Virus record (IMG/VR): IMGVR_UViG_3300042868_005134
Span: 62,001 to 126,000 of that record
Strand: one strand, 5' to 3'
Source of the DNA: a virus
DNA: 64,000 nucleotides
Every line of letters begins with the position of its first letter. Position 1 is the first letter of the stretch. The notes beneath the pieces were generated by a model. It had not been told where the DNA came from. It was given only the letters and a program-made list of their open reading frames with translations, and did no database searches. The position numbers were made by a program, and so were the translations under genes. Positions 7,767 to 15,647 of this stretch are shown here, piece after piece.

Positions 7767-9200
7767 TTAAGCCGCAAATATAGAGTTACCAACCACTTCG
7801 CCGCCTTTGGCCAGTAATTTATCTTTGTAGCTAATACTAGCACGACCTTTGTATGCCGCGTCAATATTAGATGTAAAGTTAACAATTTTATTTGGTACGC
7901 TTGGTAATATTTCTTTAGCACCAACAAGAATAGCATTAAGTTTTCTTCCGCTTGGAATTGGTAACATATTCAGACGTTTTTCTTTGCCCGAGGCTCCAGT
8001 GACTGGTTCAAACTGATATGGCGCACTGACTACCGAAACTACACTGTTACCCCATGTGCCTCTATTGGTACGATTCAATATTGCTGCCATTACCCATGCC
8101 ATAGCTTTAGTATCAGCTTCTTCTGCGGCTGTAACTTTAACCAGTGCTGTCCATTCCTCATCACTCATTTCTCTACCTAGGTATTTTTCAGCAGATTTTC
8201 TAGCAGATGCTACAGCAGGGTCATCGTTATTCATGATGTCGCCCACGTCCTGTGGATCAGTTGCGCTTACAAATTTACCTTTTACATCAGCTGGTGTGCT
8301 TTTTACAAACGAAATCTTTTTAGTAGCAATCAGTCTGTTCATTGCGCCAATTGTTTCTGGTCCAGGATCTCCGTCCACTGTTAAGCCGTTATCTCGTTGA
8401 AATTGTTTTACAGCGGCGCGGGTTTCTGGGCCTCTGGCGCCGTCAACACCGTGTTTGGGTAATTTGTATCCCAATGCCAACAATACTTTTTGTATGTCAG
8501 CCACAGCTGGATTTATGTTGCCGGTAGGCACACTTAATGATTGTGTTGCTGCCGCATGAGCCATTTTGTCTTCGCCTGGCTTCATGTTGTTGGCCGGGTC
8601 TTGTTTGTCTTTGGTTGTTGGTGCACCAGGTTTTGCGCCAGCAGGTCCAAGTGTAATGCCGCCTTTGGCTTTGACTTGGTTAGCAACATCTTTATATACA
8701 GCCATTGTGGCATGAACGCCGTCTGTTAATGGTTTGCCATTAATGTCAATAATCTCAACATTGATCGCTCCTTTAATTGCACTACGCACATCTTCTTGAT
8801 AGTCACCGCCATAGTATTTGGCTAAACTTGATCCACGGCCTGGTCCATTAGGAAACAGCATAAAGATTACAGTGGCACCCTGTGCCTGTACTTTGCTAAC
8901 TACATTGGCCACGTTGGCTGCAATGGCTTTAGGATCTTTTGGGGGCTTTTTAGACTGCTCCGATGCTTTCATAGCATTGGCAGTATCGTTCGCGCCCTGT
9001 GAAACCAATACTGTAGCACCTTTTGGTACTTTAGCAATATTTGCCAACATGGCGCTATCAGTACTACTTCTGCCGCCTATGGCTAAGTTAGTCCAATCTT
9101 TACCGCCTGCAGTAGCCACAGCCACAGCATGACTATCGCCAATAGTATAAAACTTACCAGCATCTTCTTTAAGAACTATCTTGAATTCATTGAATCTCAT
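7767..9200 (-). CDS. Modular lysin: SGNH esterase + PG-binding + SleB-like hydrolase
   Basis: 477 aa with three domains. Residues ~17-185 are an SGNH hydrolase: YTIGDSHAV (nucleophile Ser), AIGGRSS, SQGANDTAN, and DGVHAT with the catalytic Asp/His. Residues ~228-292 are a PG_binding_1 repeat (IQKVLLALGYKLP...GARGPETRAAVKQFQ). Residues ~340-477 resemble SleB-type cell-wall hydrolases (AAEEADTKAMAWVMAAILNR...YQFEPV). The N-terminus MRFNEFKIVLKEDA resembles a T4 capsid-targeting leader with an L-x-E cleavage site. Probably de-esterifies and cleaves peptidoglycan; whether in the virion or at lysis is open. Confidence 0.82.
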   Translation of the reverse strand: MRFNEFKIVLKEDAGKFYTIGDSHAVAVATAGGKDWTNLAIGGRSSTDSAMLANIAKVPKGATVLVSQGANDTANAMKASEQSKKPPKDPKAIAANVANVVSKVQAQGATVIFMLFPNGPGRGSSLAKYYGGDYQEDVRSAIKGAINVEIIDINGKPLTDGVHATMAVYKDVANQVKAKGGITLGPAGAKPGAPTTKDKQDPANNMKPGEDKMAHAAATQSLSVPTGNINPAVADIQKVLLALGYKLPKHGVDGARGPETRAAVKQFQRDNGLTVDGDPGPETIGAMNRLIATKKISFVKSTPADVKGKFVSATDPQDVGDIMNNDDPAVASARKSAEKYLGREMSDEEWTALVKVTAAEEADTKAMAWVMAAILNRTNRGTWGNSVVSVVSAPYQFEPVTGASGKEKRLNMLPIPSGRKLNAILVGAKEILPSVPNKIVNFTSNIDAAYKGRASISYKDKLLAKGGEVVGNSIFAA

Positions 9201-9448
9201 TGGCCTTTCCTTGTACCGTAATCTGGTAAGGGGCCACCGTAGGCTTTTCCCTTGATTTTTTTGCCGCCCACAGTGATTCTAACACTGCTTTTGCCGTGTC
9301 CTATCAAATGGCTCTTGTTGCCTTCGCGGGATCTCCAGCCTTGGCTTTTACAGCTGGCAAGATTACTAGCACCCAGATCTGCGTTAGATCTAGCACTTTT
9401 ACATAGTTCTTCGCTGGCTTTTTCTGTTATTATATCACGGACTTTCAT
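9197..9448 (-). CDS. Small basic protein with capsid-targeting-like N-terminus
   Basis: 83 aa, Lys/Gly-rich, with Cys at the SEELCKSAR and ASCKSQGWR segments and a VGGKKIKGKAYGGPL tail. The N-terminal MKVRDIITE|KA resembles the T4 leader (MKTYQEFIAE|A) removed by the gp21 protease. An internal head protein is therefore plausible (inference). Overlaps the lysin start by 4 bp (ATGA). The late box AATAAATA lies exactly 5 nt before its ATG. Confidence 0.72.
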   Translation of the reverse strand: MKVRDIITEKASEELCKSARSNADLGASNLASCKSQGWRSREGNKSHLIGHGKSSVRITVGGKKIKGKAYGGPLPDYGTRKGQ

Positions 9449-9453
9449 GTATG

Positions 9454-9461
9454 TATTTATT
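9454..9461 (-). promoter_or_regulatory. Late promoter box AATAAATA, 5 nt before ATG
   Basis: Minus strand AATAAATA-CATAC-ATG. If the box occupies -13 to -6 as in T4, +1 falls on the A of the start codon of the 83-aa gene, so the mRNA would be leaderless. Confidence 0.6.
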
Positions 9462-10281
9462 AGCTTTCAAGATCAAGCCATTCATATACATTTAGCCAAG
9501 GCCGTTTACCAATAGTTTCTTTTAGATGCTTGAGATCCGCACAGGTTTTGCTACGAAAACGTTGTAGTTCTTGTTGCGGAACTGCTTCATATTCGAGCTC
9601 CACACCTTCCTGTTCTGCGATGTATTCAGCAATGTCTAGAAACGAGTGCGGGAGTCCGCTACCCACATTCCAGATGCCACTACCATTAACAGTGGTCATA
9701 AAGTCCGTGTGTAGTCTACAAACATCGCCCACCCATGTCCAATCTCTGTACACATGTTCAGCATTTTCCCACACAGTGATCTTGCCTTCTTTGCGGGCTT
9801 GCTGGCGCCACTTGTAGATAGCATTGGCACGACGGCCACGCAGGTGCATCCACTTGCCGTACACATTGAAGTAACGAAACCCTTGTACCATGATAGTAGG
9901 CTCTTGTTGGAATACCCAGCGGTCAAACAAGTACTTGCTCCAAGCATATGGAGTCTGTGGATGACAGGGAGCGAACTCACTGAAGTCTTTGGTTTGTCCG
10001 TACACTGTGCTACTGCTGGCATACTGTAAGTTTACACCGTTGTACTGGCAAGCAGTGAATATCTCTTGACTGAATTCGAAGTTTTGTTTCAGTACAAGAT
10101 CAACATCTGTATTGGAAACGTCTGCTAGTGCTCCAAGATGAATAACCCAGTCGTAGGGTTTTACATCAGGAAAGTCATCATGTATCCATTCCCACCCGTC
10201 AGCATCGTGTCCTTGCTGATGTAACCAACTCATTATATTTCTGCCAATGAATCCTTCATGGCCTGTTACTAGGATTTTCAT
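9460..10281 (-). CDS. NAD-dependent sugar epimerase (RfaD/GalE-like)
   Basis: 273 aa short-chain dehydrogenase of extended type. The nucleotide site is VTGHEGFIGRN (GxxGxxG), followed by HLGALADVS, the Ser of YASSSTVYG, and the YxxxK catalytic pair in YAWSKYLFDR. GFRYFNVYGKWMHLRGRRAN resembles ADP-heptose 6-epimerase. Probably modifies an LPS or virion sugar precursor. Overlaps the methylase gene by 4 bp. Confidence 0.85.
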   Translation of the reverse strand: MKILVTGHEGFIGRNIMSWLHQQGHDADGWEWIHDDFPDVKPYDWVIHLGALADVSNTDVDLVLKQNFEFSQEIFTACQYNGVNLQYASSSTVYGQTKDFSEFAPCHPQTPYAWSKYLFDRWVFQQEPTIMVQGFRYFNVYGKWMHLRGRRANAIYKWRQQARKEGKITVWENAEHVYRDWTWVGDVCRLHTDFMTTVNGSGIWNVGSGLPHSFLDIAEYIAEQEGVELEYEAVPQQELQRFRSKTCADLKHLKETIGKRPWLNVYEWLDLES

Positions 10282-11192
10282 ACTGTTGCAAAGAGTGTTT
10301 TAGGTAACTGTACTTTCTTAACTCTAGGTTGCGTAACCACAGGAGCCGTAGGCACATAATTCATAATAAGGATCTCAGTGCCTTTGCTTTTGGTTTTATA
10401 GTTGGCATTGTTGCCACTTCTAGTGGCAGCACTACGATAGACACTTTGCTTGTGCCACGTGAATTTGTCTTCTGGATAGAATACTTTTAGGTCATCAAAG
10501 TCATAATAGCTGAGAGCAAACTTGCCTTTGATATTGGCCAGTGTGTCAGCAAGCTGTTGGTGCTTTTCTCTAGGAAAGTCTTTGCTGTAGTAAAATTCCA
10601 TGTTGTAGTAGGGAGGATCAACATAAAAGAATGTGTCGGGGCTGTCATACTTCTTGATCAAGTCAACGCAATCCATTTGCTCTACACCTGTAATCTCTTT
10701 AAGTCTATCTGTGATAGTGTCGTTGGCTAACTTCTTACGTAGTGTATCGTACTTGCTGGGATACTTGCCTCCGGCTTTGGTCTCAGTAAAGTAGGGAACA
10801 TTTTTAGTGCTTAGTGGTGTACCTGCGAACACCTGTGTTTGTAGATACAAATACTTTACAGCCAAGTCGATGTCACCCAGTGTAACCTTAGTCCAATCTA
10901 ATTGACCAAACAGTTCCTGCTGATACTGTCGATACAGTGCGACATCGCTCTTGGGTGTGGCAGTCATCTTGGCTAACACTGCCGAAGGGTCTGTTCTTAA
11001 ACATTCATACACATTAGCCAACAGGGGATTGAAGTCGTTATAGACTCTAGTTGTAGCCGTTGCTACCTTTGGACTTTTAACACTGACCCAGCCTGCTCCG
11101 CCAAACACTTCAACAAACGTGCCGAATTGATGTGGAAACAAGGGATCCATCCAACCCACATGATGTGCTTTACCACCGATATATGGAAACAT
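10278..11192 (-). CDS. dam: Dam-type N6-adenine DNA methyltransferase
   Basis: 304 aa D12-class methylase. FPYIGGKAHH and VEVFGGAGWVSV form the AdoMet site (FxGxG), and FFYVDPPYYN contains the DPPY catalytic motif. The length fits the Dam/DpnII family. It is followed 9 bp upstream in the operon by a possible PD-(D/E)XK nuclease gene, so the pair may be a restriction-modification or self-protection unit. Target sequence cannot be read from the protein. Confidence 0.9.
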   Translation of the reverse strand: MFPYIGGKAHHVGWMDPLFPHQFGTFVEVFGGAGWVSVKSPKVATATTRVYNDFNPLLANVYECLRTDPSAVLAKMTATPKSDVALYRQYQQELFGQLDWTKVTLGDIDLAVKYLYLQTQVFAGTPLSTKNVPYFTETKAGGKYPSKYDTLRKKLANDTITDRLKEITGVEQMDCVDLIKKYDSPDTFFYVDPPYYNMEFYYSKDFPREKHQQLADTLANIKGKFALSYYDFDDLKVFYPEDKFTWHKQSVYRSAATRSGNNANYKTKSKGTEILIMNYVPTAPVVTQPRVKKVQLPKTLFATV

Positions 11193-11201
11193 AATTTTGC
11201 C

Positions 11202-12038
11202 TTATTTAATAAATGCGTTGCCTATAAAAACATTGAAGCAGGCAGTGGCGCCTCCTTGACAGATGTTCTTCCAATGTACACTAAATCGAATTACATCTTT
11301 ACCGTTGGCATTGTAAAACTTAATGCTCTGACCCGATGCCGCAATCTTGGCGATTGTTCTATCCATGTCAGCAAAGTTATAAAACTCCACAGTTTGGTAT
11401 TCCGTTTCGAAATGTTGTACCACACAGTAAGATATATCTTGCTTGGGTGCTTCAGCACCTGTCACATTTAAAATACGTCCCACTAAACTATTTACTTCTG
11501 TAAGATGGTTGTTCAATTCTTTAGCCGCATACTGTGCGTAGGCCATTTGACCCGGCTTGGTAATGTCGGCTATTTGTGTATGTACATCGCCTTTTCTCGG
11601 AAACTTCCTAAGCTCATTACCGTAGTCTGTAGCAGTCTTAAGTTTACGTCCAATCAAAGATTCTACAAGAGCGTATCGTTGTAGCTTGTAAGACTCTTCA
11701 AACTCTAGATACGGCAGTATGTTTTTAGACACACTCTTATAAAAAGTTTTAGCACCTAGGTTCTTGGCTGTGCCACTGCCGCCTGTCTTGCTCATTTTGA
11801 GTTCGACTCGTTCTCGACGACCACTGGCTAATATCACATGAACATCGCCTGGATCTTTATAGTTGTTGCCGCCACTCCATTCAGCACGGACCAGTAGGTC
11901 GTTGGGATTGACTACAGCTATCTTATTTTGGATAGCTGTAACAATACGTTGTATGTAGTCAGTTACTGGCAGACCGTTAAGTCCATCAGTAACTAATATT
12001 TCGGCTTCTTCAGCCCAGTCTCTTTCGTGTTTGCCCAT
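11202..12038 (-). CDS. Possible PD-(D/E)XK endonuclease partner of the methylase
   Basis: 278 aa, not clearly assigned. Residues ~64-84 read DPGDVHVILASGRRERVELK, then MSKTGG. This has the D-x(n)-E-x-K spacing of PD-(D/E)XK nuclease cores. The gene lies directly before the Dam-like methylase on the same strand, as restriction genes often do. It has its own perfect promoter with the ATG 7 nt after the -10, so it is predicted leaderless. Function is inference; alternatively a phage-specific protein of another kind. Confidence 0.55.
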   Translation of the reverse strand: MGKHERDWAEEAEILVTDGLNGLPVTDYIQRIVTAIQNKIAVVNPNDLLVRAEWSGGNNYKDPGDVHVILASGRRERVELKMSKTGGSGTAKNLGAKTFYKSVSKNILPYLEFEESYKLQRYALVESLIGRKLKTATDYGNELRKFPRKGDVHTQIADITKPGQMAYAQYAAKELNNHLTEVNSLVGRILNVTGAEAPKQDISYCVVQHFETEYQTVEFYNFADMDRTIAKIAASGQSIKFYNANGKDVIRFSVHWKNICQGGATACFNVFIGNAFIK

Positions 12039-12045
12039 AGTAACT

Positions 12046-12073
12046 ATTATACAATATATTTGTAGTTTGTCAA
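12046..12073 (-). promoter_or_regulatory. Sigma70 promoter, ATG near +1
   Basis: Minus strand TTGACA (12073-12068), 16-bp spacer, TATAAT (12051-12046). The ATG at 12038 follows after 7 nt (AGTTACT) with no ribosome site. Confidence 0.78.
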
Positions 12074-12076
12074 CTA

Positions 12077-12541
12077 TTATGAAGCAGTGCCTTTACGCCA
12101 GTCTTCGTTGATAATAGTTTTATCTGAGTTACAATTCAAACACATGGATCGAATGTTTTCTTCAGAGTCGTCACCACCGTCTGCTTGCCTAACCTGATGA
12201 TCGCCTATAATACGATTACGACACAGTCTATTAAACAGCACAGGGCTGGTTGTTTCTAATGTGGGATACTTTAGTCTAACCTGTTCAGATACATCTACAC
12301 CACACTCATCGCACTGCCATTTGCGATGCAATGTGTGCAGTCTGTCTATTTTGCCAGGGCCACCGTATTCAACAAGTTTAAGACTGTGCTCTCTACACAG
12401 TAGATCACTGCCAGGACCCTCAAACATGGACAACGGATTTTTACATCCGTCCATACAACAGATTCGATTTTGACGAATCTGTTCTTTGAGGACACTCTGA
12501 CCTTTTAATTTGTCTTTGCTAGGATCACGTAGTATAGACAT
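12077..12541 (-). CDS. HNH endonuclease
   Basis: 154 aa with two zinc-like pairs. CCMDGCKNP near the N-terminus and CDECGVDV in the middle are followed by the HNH core: GDHQVRQADGGDDSEENIRS, then CLNCNSDK. The start follows the stop of the DGQH protein by one base. Context (methylase, putative nuclease, ParB-like) suggests a DNA-processing module. Confidence 0.8.
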   Translation of the reverse strand: MSILRDPSKDKLKGQSVLKEQIRQNRICCMDGCKNPLSMFEGPGSDLLCREHSLKLVEYGGPGKIDRLHTLHRKWQCDECGVDVSEQVRLKYPTLETTSPVLFNRLCRNRIIGDHQVRQADGGDDSEENIRSMCLNCNSDKTIINEDWRKGTAS

Positions 12542-12542
12542 A

Positions 12543-13706
12543 TTACCACAAGTCCGCTTTGTTAACTACAGTAAAACCATTGTTAGGTACAAACTTAGGC
12601 ACTTTCAACTTGGTACTCTTCTTAAGTTGTGCAATAAGGAATGGAATACCTGTACGCATTTCTGTTGTAAAGCCACGTATGATTAAATTGCCATCCTTGT
12701 CCACGTCAGTACTACCTTGATTGGCAGTCATGTACCAAGACCCATAAGCCAAACGTACCTTAGCCCAAAATGTGCCAGTAGGACTAAAGTCAGCGTCAAA
12801 GTTGCTACGTGTGAAGTTGACAAACTCCAACAAGTAAGCCTTGTCTACCGTAATGTCTTGTTCGTAGCAAAGATTAAAGAACTCGTATAATTGTCTAGCT
12901 TCCTTGGCGTCTACTGGACGTTCCACTGCCAAGTAACTCCAATATTCTGCAAACATGCGAGTAACCTCTGGATGTTTACGTGTCTTAAGGCTCTTACTCA
13001 TAACAGTGTCAGCCAGCAAGGTAAATGCTCCAGGCTTGTCGTCATCACCTAGTTTACTATGTGTGGCAAACAGGCCAGCGGCGGCAAAGTAGTCGTTTTT
13101 CTTGGCAGTGTCAACCCATTCCTCGTCGGTGGCTCCATCTACTTTGGTGCCCGAAACCATTTGTCCATACTTGTCAAAGAAATCCAGTTCCTGCTTGGCA
13201 GTTCCGTTAAGCAAAATAAAGTTACGACGAATTTCTAACTTGTGCTTGACGTTGTAGACAACTACGGGAATCATAGCACTAGCAGTTTGTTCGCCAAATA
13301 CTCTAGTAAGGATAATATAAAGGCTGATGGCAGTGTGTTGCCCGTCCCATGCTATGTAATAGCCAGGTTTTTCGGGATCCTCATATACCTGTATGGCCAT
13401 GGCCATTGTGCTCTTAAAGTACTGTAGGATTTTGAGTATGTGTCGCAGATTCAAACTGCGTTGCATGGTAGTATCAATTAAGACCTTGTCCATGGAGACC
13501 ATAATGGCTTTACATAGTTCGAGATGCTTGAATGTAGTCCATTCTTTATGGCGTCGTTTGAACTCGTCTGTCATGCCATCTATCATGGCAACAAACAATG
13601 GTGCGTGTTTGAGTGCTTCGTTTAGTCGTTGCTGTAACGATATGAAGTTAGAGGCGCTGTTTAGATATCGTGAATTGACGATATCAGCGTGAGATAATGC
13701 TGTCAT
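12543..13706 (-). CDS. DGQH/ParB-like nuclease-superfamily protein
   Basis: 387 aa. The centre has YYIAWDGQHTAISLYIIL followed by MIPVVVYNV, resembling the DGQxR core of ParB/DUF262/DndB-type proteins. The C-terminal ~200 residues are specific. The start at ATG 13706 is supported by TAGGAAA upstream. Own promoter at 13791-13819. Members of this superfamily act as NTP-dependent nucleases or modification sensors. The phage role may be defence or anti-defence, but this is uncertain. Confidence 0.6.
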   Translation of the reverse strand: MTALSHADIVNSRYLNSASNFISLQQRLNEALKHAPLFVAMIDGMTDEFKRRHKEWTTFKHLELCKAIMVSMDKVLIDTTMQRSLNLRHILKILQYFKSTMAMAIQVYEDPEKPGYYIAWDGQHTAISLYIILTRVFGEQTASAMIPVVVYNVKHKLEIRRNFILLNGTAKQELDFFDKYGQMVSGTKVDGATDEEWVDTAKKNDYFAAAGLFATHSKLGDDDKPGAFTLLADTVMSKSLKTRKHPEVTRMFAEYWSYLAVERPVDAKEARQLYEFFNLCYEQDITVDKAYLLEFVNFTRSNFDADFSPTGTFWAKVRLAYGSWYMTANQGSTDVDKDGNLIIRGFTTEMRTGIPFLIAQLKKSTKLKVPKFVPNNGFTVVNKADLW

Positions 13707-13790
13707 ATAATTTCCTAATGTTGGCATACTTGCCGTTTTGTGGTCATACTCGACCTGTGTTATCTAGCGGAAATGCTACATAACAAGTTT

Positions 13791-13819
13791 ATTATATGTT
13801 CAAACAATTCTTTAGTCAA
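13791..13819 (-). promoter_or_regulatory. Sigma70 promoter for DGQH/HNH genes
   Basis: Minus strand TTGACT (13819-13814), 17 bp, TATAAT (13796-13791). An ~80-nt leader precedes the ATG at 13706. Confidence 0.75.
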
Positions 13820-13820
13820 C

Positions 13821-13845
13821 AAAAAAGGCTACCTAAGTAGCCTTT
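13821..13845 (-). terminator. Rho-independent terminator
   Basis: AAAGGCTAC-TTAG-GTAGCCTTT stem (9 pairs) followed on the minus strand by TTT. It ends the 13865-14137 transcript just before the next promoter. Confidence 0.85.
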
Positions 13846-13864
13846 GATTATTAAACTTTAAAGA

Positions 13865-14137
13865 TTAAAGTGTAATGCCCATTTGCTTGGCTTTGTAACC
13901 AAGAGCAACGATTTCACGGCTTGGCTTGCCCATTTCGTACTCAGTAACCTTGACACTGTTACCAGCAACACGGCTCTTGGTATAAACTGCGTAACCATTG
14001 TGACGGATACGGCTTGCTTCTGCAGCAATGTTCTTGATACCAAAACGCTTGGTTGCTTCTGATTGGGTAACTTTCTCGCCATTGTACAATGCGTCGAAAA
14101 GTTTGAATGTCTTAGTTTCTTTAGAGATAAATTTCAT
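13865..14137 (-). CDS. Winged-helix-like small DNA-binding protein
   Basis: 90 aa, basic. KTFKLFDALYNGEKVTQSEA followed by KRFGIKNIAAEASRIRHNGY has the pattern of a helix-turn-helix with a wing (TKSRVAGNSVKVTEYEMG). Monocistronic: own promoter (14184-14212), AAGGAAAC ribosome site and terminator (13821-13845). A regulator of phage transcription is plausible but the target is unknown. Confidence 0.7.
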   Translation of the reverse strand: MKFISKETKTFKLFDALYNGEKVTQSEATKRFGIKNIAAEASRIRHNGYAVYTKSRVAGNSVKVTEYEMGKPSREIVALGYKAKQMGITL

Positions 14138-14183
14138 TTTAAGTTTCCTTGTTAGTGTTAGCTTTACTCGCTAACGTTCTATA

Positions 14184-14212
14184 AGTATAAACTATGTAGA
14201 ACTAAAGGTCAA
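14184..14212 (-). promoter_or_regulatory. Sigma70 promoter of the winged-helix gene
   Basis: Minus strand TTGACC (14212-14207), 17 bp, TATACT (14189-14184). A GTTAGCG / CGCTAAC inverted repeat in the leader (about 14154-14176) may form a hairpin. Confidence 0.72.
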
Positions 14213-14230
14213 TGAAAACGGCAAGATAAC

Positions 14231-14581
14231 TTATACCTTAATGTCCAAAGCGTCCACTTGTTCTTTTGATAAGTGGCCTTTGAAATTCATATCTGGAAAA
14301 CGTTTGTTAACCAAATCCAATGCTTCTTGTAAGGTAGTACCCTGAGCAAGAAATTCATTCGTTTTATCGTTAAACAAATAAATCACGTCAGCATGTCGTT
14401 CAACTCTTAATGGATTGAAATCTGTTGATTCGCCAGCTGAGTCTTCTCGTTTGTATTTTTCCAGTAACTTAATTACACCGTCTGGATTACTCAACAGTCT
14501 AGCTATCAATCTGTAATTGGCAAACCAATAGCCTATCAAGAAGCCGCCAAACATCAACAATAAAGTTTCAATAATGTCCAC
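14231..14581 (-). CDS. Membrane-anchored hypothetical protein
   Basis: 116 aa. An N-terminal membrane helix (TLLLMFGGFLIGYWFANY) precedes a ~90-residue cytoplasmic part with a beta-type segment (VERHADVIYLFNDKTNEFLA) and HLSKEQVDALDIKV at the end. Overlaps the upstream 63-aa gene by 14 bp. No known family. Confidence 0.68.
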   Translation of the reverse strand: MDIIETLLLMFGGFLIGYWFANYRLIARLLSNPDGVIKLLEKYKREDSAGESTDFNPLRVERHADVIYLFNDKTNEFLAQGTTLQEALDLVNKRFPDMNFKGHLSKEQVDALDIKV

Positions 14582-14759
14582 TGTTCATATCCTTAACAAA
14601 ACGACTGACAAATGCTTCGATCAAACAGTTATAATGTTTATCCGTACCATAACGACTATAATGAATCCAAGTACCTTGTTGATCATGTACTATATCATTA
14701 ACTACAAAATGACTACCTTCTCTAATTGTCCATTTTGATCCAATTGTAACTTGTTCCAT
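14568..14759 (-). CDS. Small hypothetical protein, 63 aa
   Basis: MEQVTIGSKWTIREGSHFVV... suggests a small beta-barrel (SH3-like) fold, with GTWIHYSRYG in the core. AAGGACAAGT gives the ribosome site and promoter 14780-14808 lies just upstream. Function unknown. Confidence 0.65.
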   Translation of the reverse strand: MEQVTIGSKWTIREGSHFVVNDIVHDQQGTWIHYSRYGTDKHYNCLIEAFVSRFVKDMNSGHY

Positions 14760-14779
14760 ACTTGTCCTTTTCAGTATTT

Positions 14780-14808
14780 ATTTTACTGTCAATTTTGTAC
14801 TGTGTCAA
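14780..14808 (-). promoter_or_regulatory. Sigma70 promoter
   Basis: Minus strand TTGACA (14808-14803), 17 bp, TAAAAT (14785-14780). The -35 overlaps the stop codon of the gene ending at 14805. Confidence 0.65.
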
Positions 14809-15059
14809 TGACCGTTTCCCCATTTGAGCACCCAGAAGGTGTAATCCTTCGCAGTTAATTTTGCCACTACTATGTATTCCAAATGGTAACCAACATGGTC
14901 AGTGTATCTACGCCACTCTGGCTGATCCACAGCATGATTCATGACCCATTGTCCCATTTCACTTTGTTGCCATTCCCAAAGTGGTTGGGCGGCATAGAGA
15001 TCTGGGTCTTCTACATCGCCCATCTTAAAACGGTGTACTACCACAGTCTTAACTTCCAC
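14805..15059 (-). CDS. LKW-family small protein (VVVHRFKMGDVEDPD type)
   Basis: 84 aa from a GTG at 15059, just after the stop of the upstream gene. The in-frame extension to 15182 would overlap that gene by 116 bp and is less likely. The C-terminus DYTFWVLKWGNGH matches the WF-x-LRW ending of the paralogous family at 15.4-17.9 kb. The core GDVEDPDLYAAQPLWEWQQ is compact and conserved-looking. Function unknown. Confidence 0.65.
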   Translation of the reverse strand: MEVKTVVVHRFKMGDVEDPDLYAAQPLWEWQQSEMGQWVMNHAVDQPEWRRYTDHVGYHLEYIVVAKLTAKDYTFWVLKWGNGH

Positions 15060-15066
15060 AACTCGA

Positions 15067-15432
15067 TCATGGACTAGATTGAACTGATTGGGATAAGTTT
15101 TCTGTAGAGTCAACCAATCTCTTGAAGGTTTTGAAGTTGTCTCTAGCTTTGCCAAGTCCTGGGTATTTTTCGCATAGCTCATCTAGTTGTTGTTCCTCTT
15201 GCATTTTCTTTTTGGCCCAATTCAAGATAGCCTGGGCCTCCACAGTTAGTTCAACTGTGGCATAGCTTGACTCTAGTTGTTTCCACATGTTGCCATCATT
15301 AACTTCTATACAGTTCATGTTGCCATTGTATCGCATCATGCCTGAACCTACTGCACCTGGGCTGATGTAGGGATTACTTGGACTGCCGCCACTTACTGTA
15401 ATGTACTGACTGGGTGTTATTCCTTTAATCAT
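15067..15432 (-). CDS. Hypothetical protein with C-terminal helical region
   Basis: 121 aa from the ATG at 15432, which follows GGAGTGGAGAAGA. That ribosome site is made of the last codons of the upstream LRW-family gene. The N-terminal half has turn-rich GSPSNPYISPGAVGSGMMRY and the second half is helical (AILNWAKKKMQEEQQLDEL). The style resembles small virion or fibre-associated proteins. No assignment. Confidence 0.6.
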   Translation of the reverse strand: MIKGITPSQYITVSGGSPSNPYISPGAVGSGMMRYNGNMNCIEVNDGNMWKQLESSYATVELTVEAQAILNWAKKKMQEEQQLDELCEKYPGLGKARDNFKTFKRLVDSTENLSQSVQSSP

Positions 15433-15647
15433 TCTTCTCCACTCCAACGTAGAATAAACCAATCTCGTTGACTGGGTTTTCGAAAGCTAAACAGTCGCTC
15501 GGACATACGCATGCCTTTGCCAAATTCACTGTTACACCAATCTTCCATTTCTTTTAATCGTTCTTCAGAGATAGACTCATCTTCATCTGCCTCGATAACT
15601 ATGCCGGGCAGTCTAAACATTCCCACTTCACATGTTTTCATTTTCAT
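15429..15647 (-). CDS. LRW-family paralogue 1
   Basis: 72 aa. ATG 15647 has GGAGGAAAC before it. LKEMEDWCNSEFGKGMRMSE corresponds to the EMEKWC...GPG region of the paralogue at 16685, and the end is RDWFILRWSGEE. Family: one WC-containing helix, then a K/R-D-x-x-WF-x-LRW C-terminus. Function unknown. Confidence 0.68.
   Translation of the reverse strand: MKMKTCEVGMFRLPGIVIEADEDESISEERLKEMEDWCNSEFGKGMRMSERLFSFRKPSQRDWFILRWSGEE

Noticed and set aside
14805-15182. Longer version (125 aa) of the LKW-family gene
   Set aside because: Would overlap the upstream gene by 116 bp; the GTG at 15059 gives a family-like length and normal spacing.
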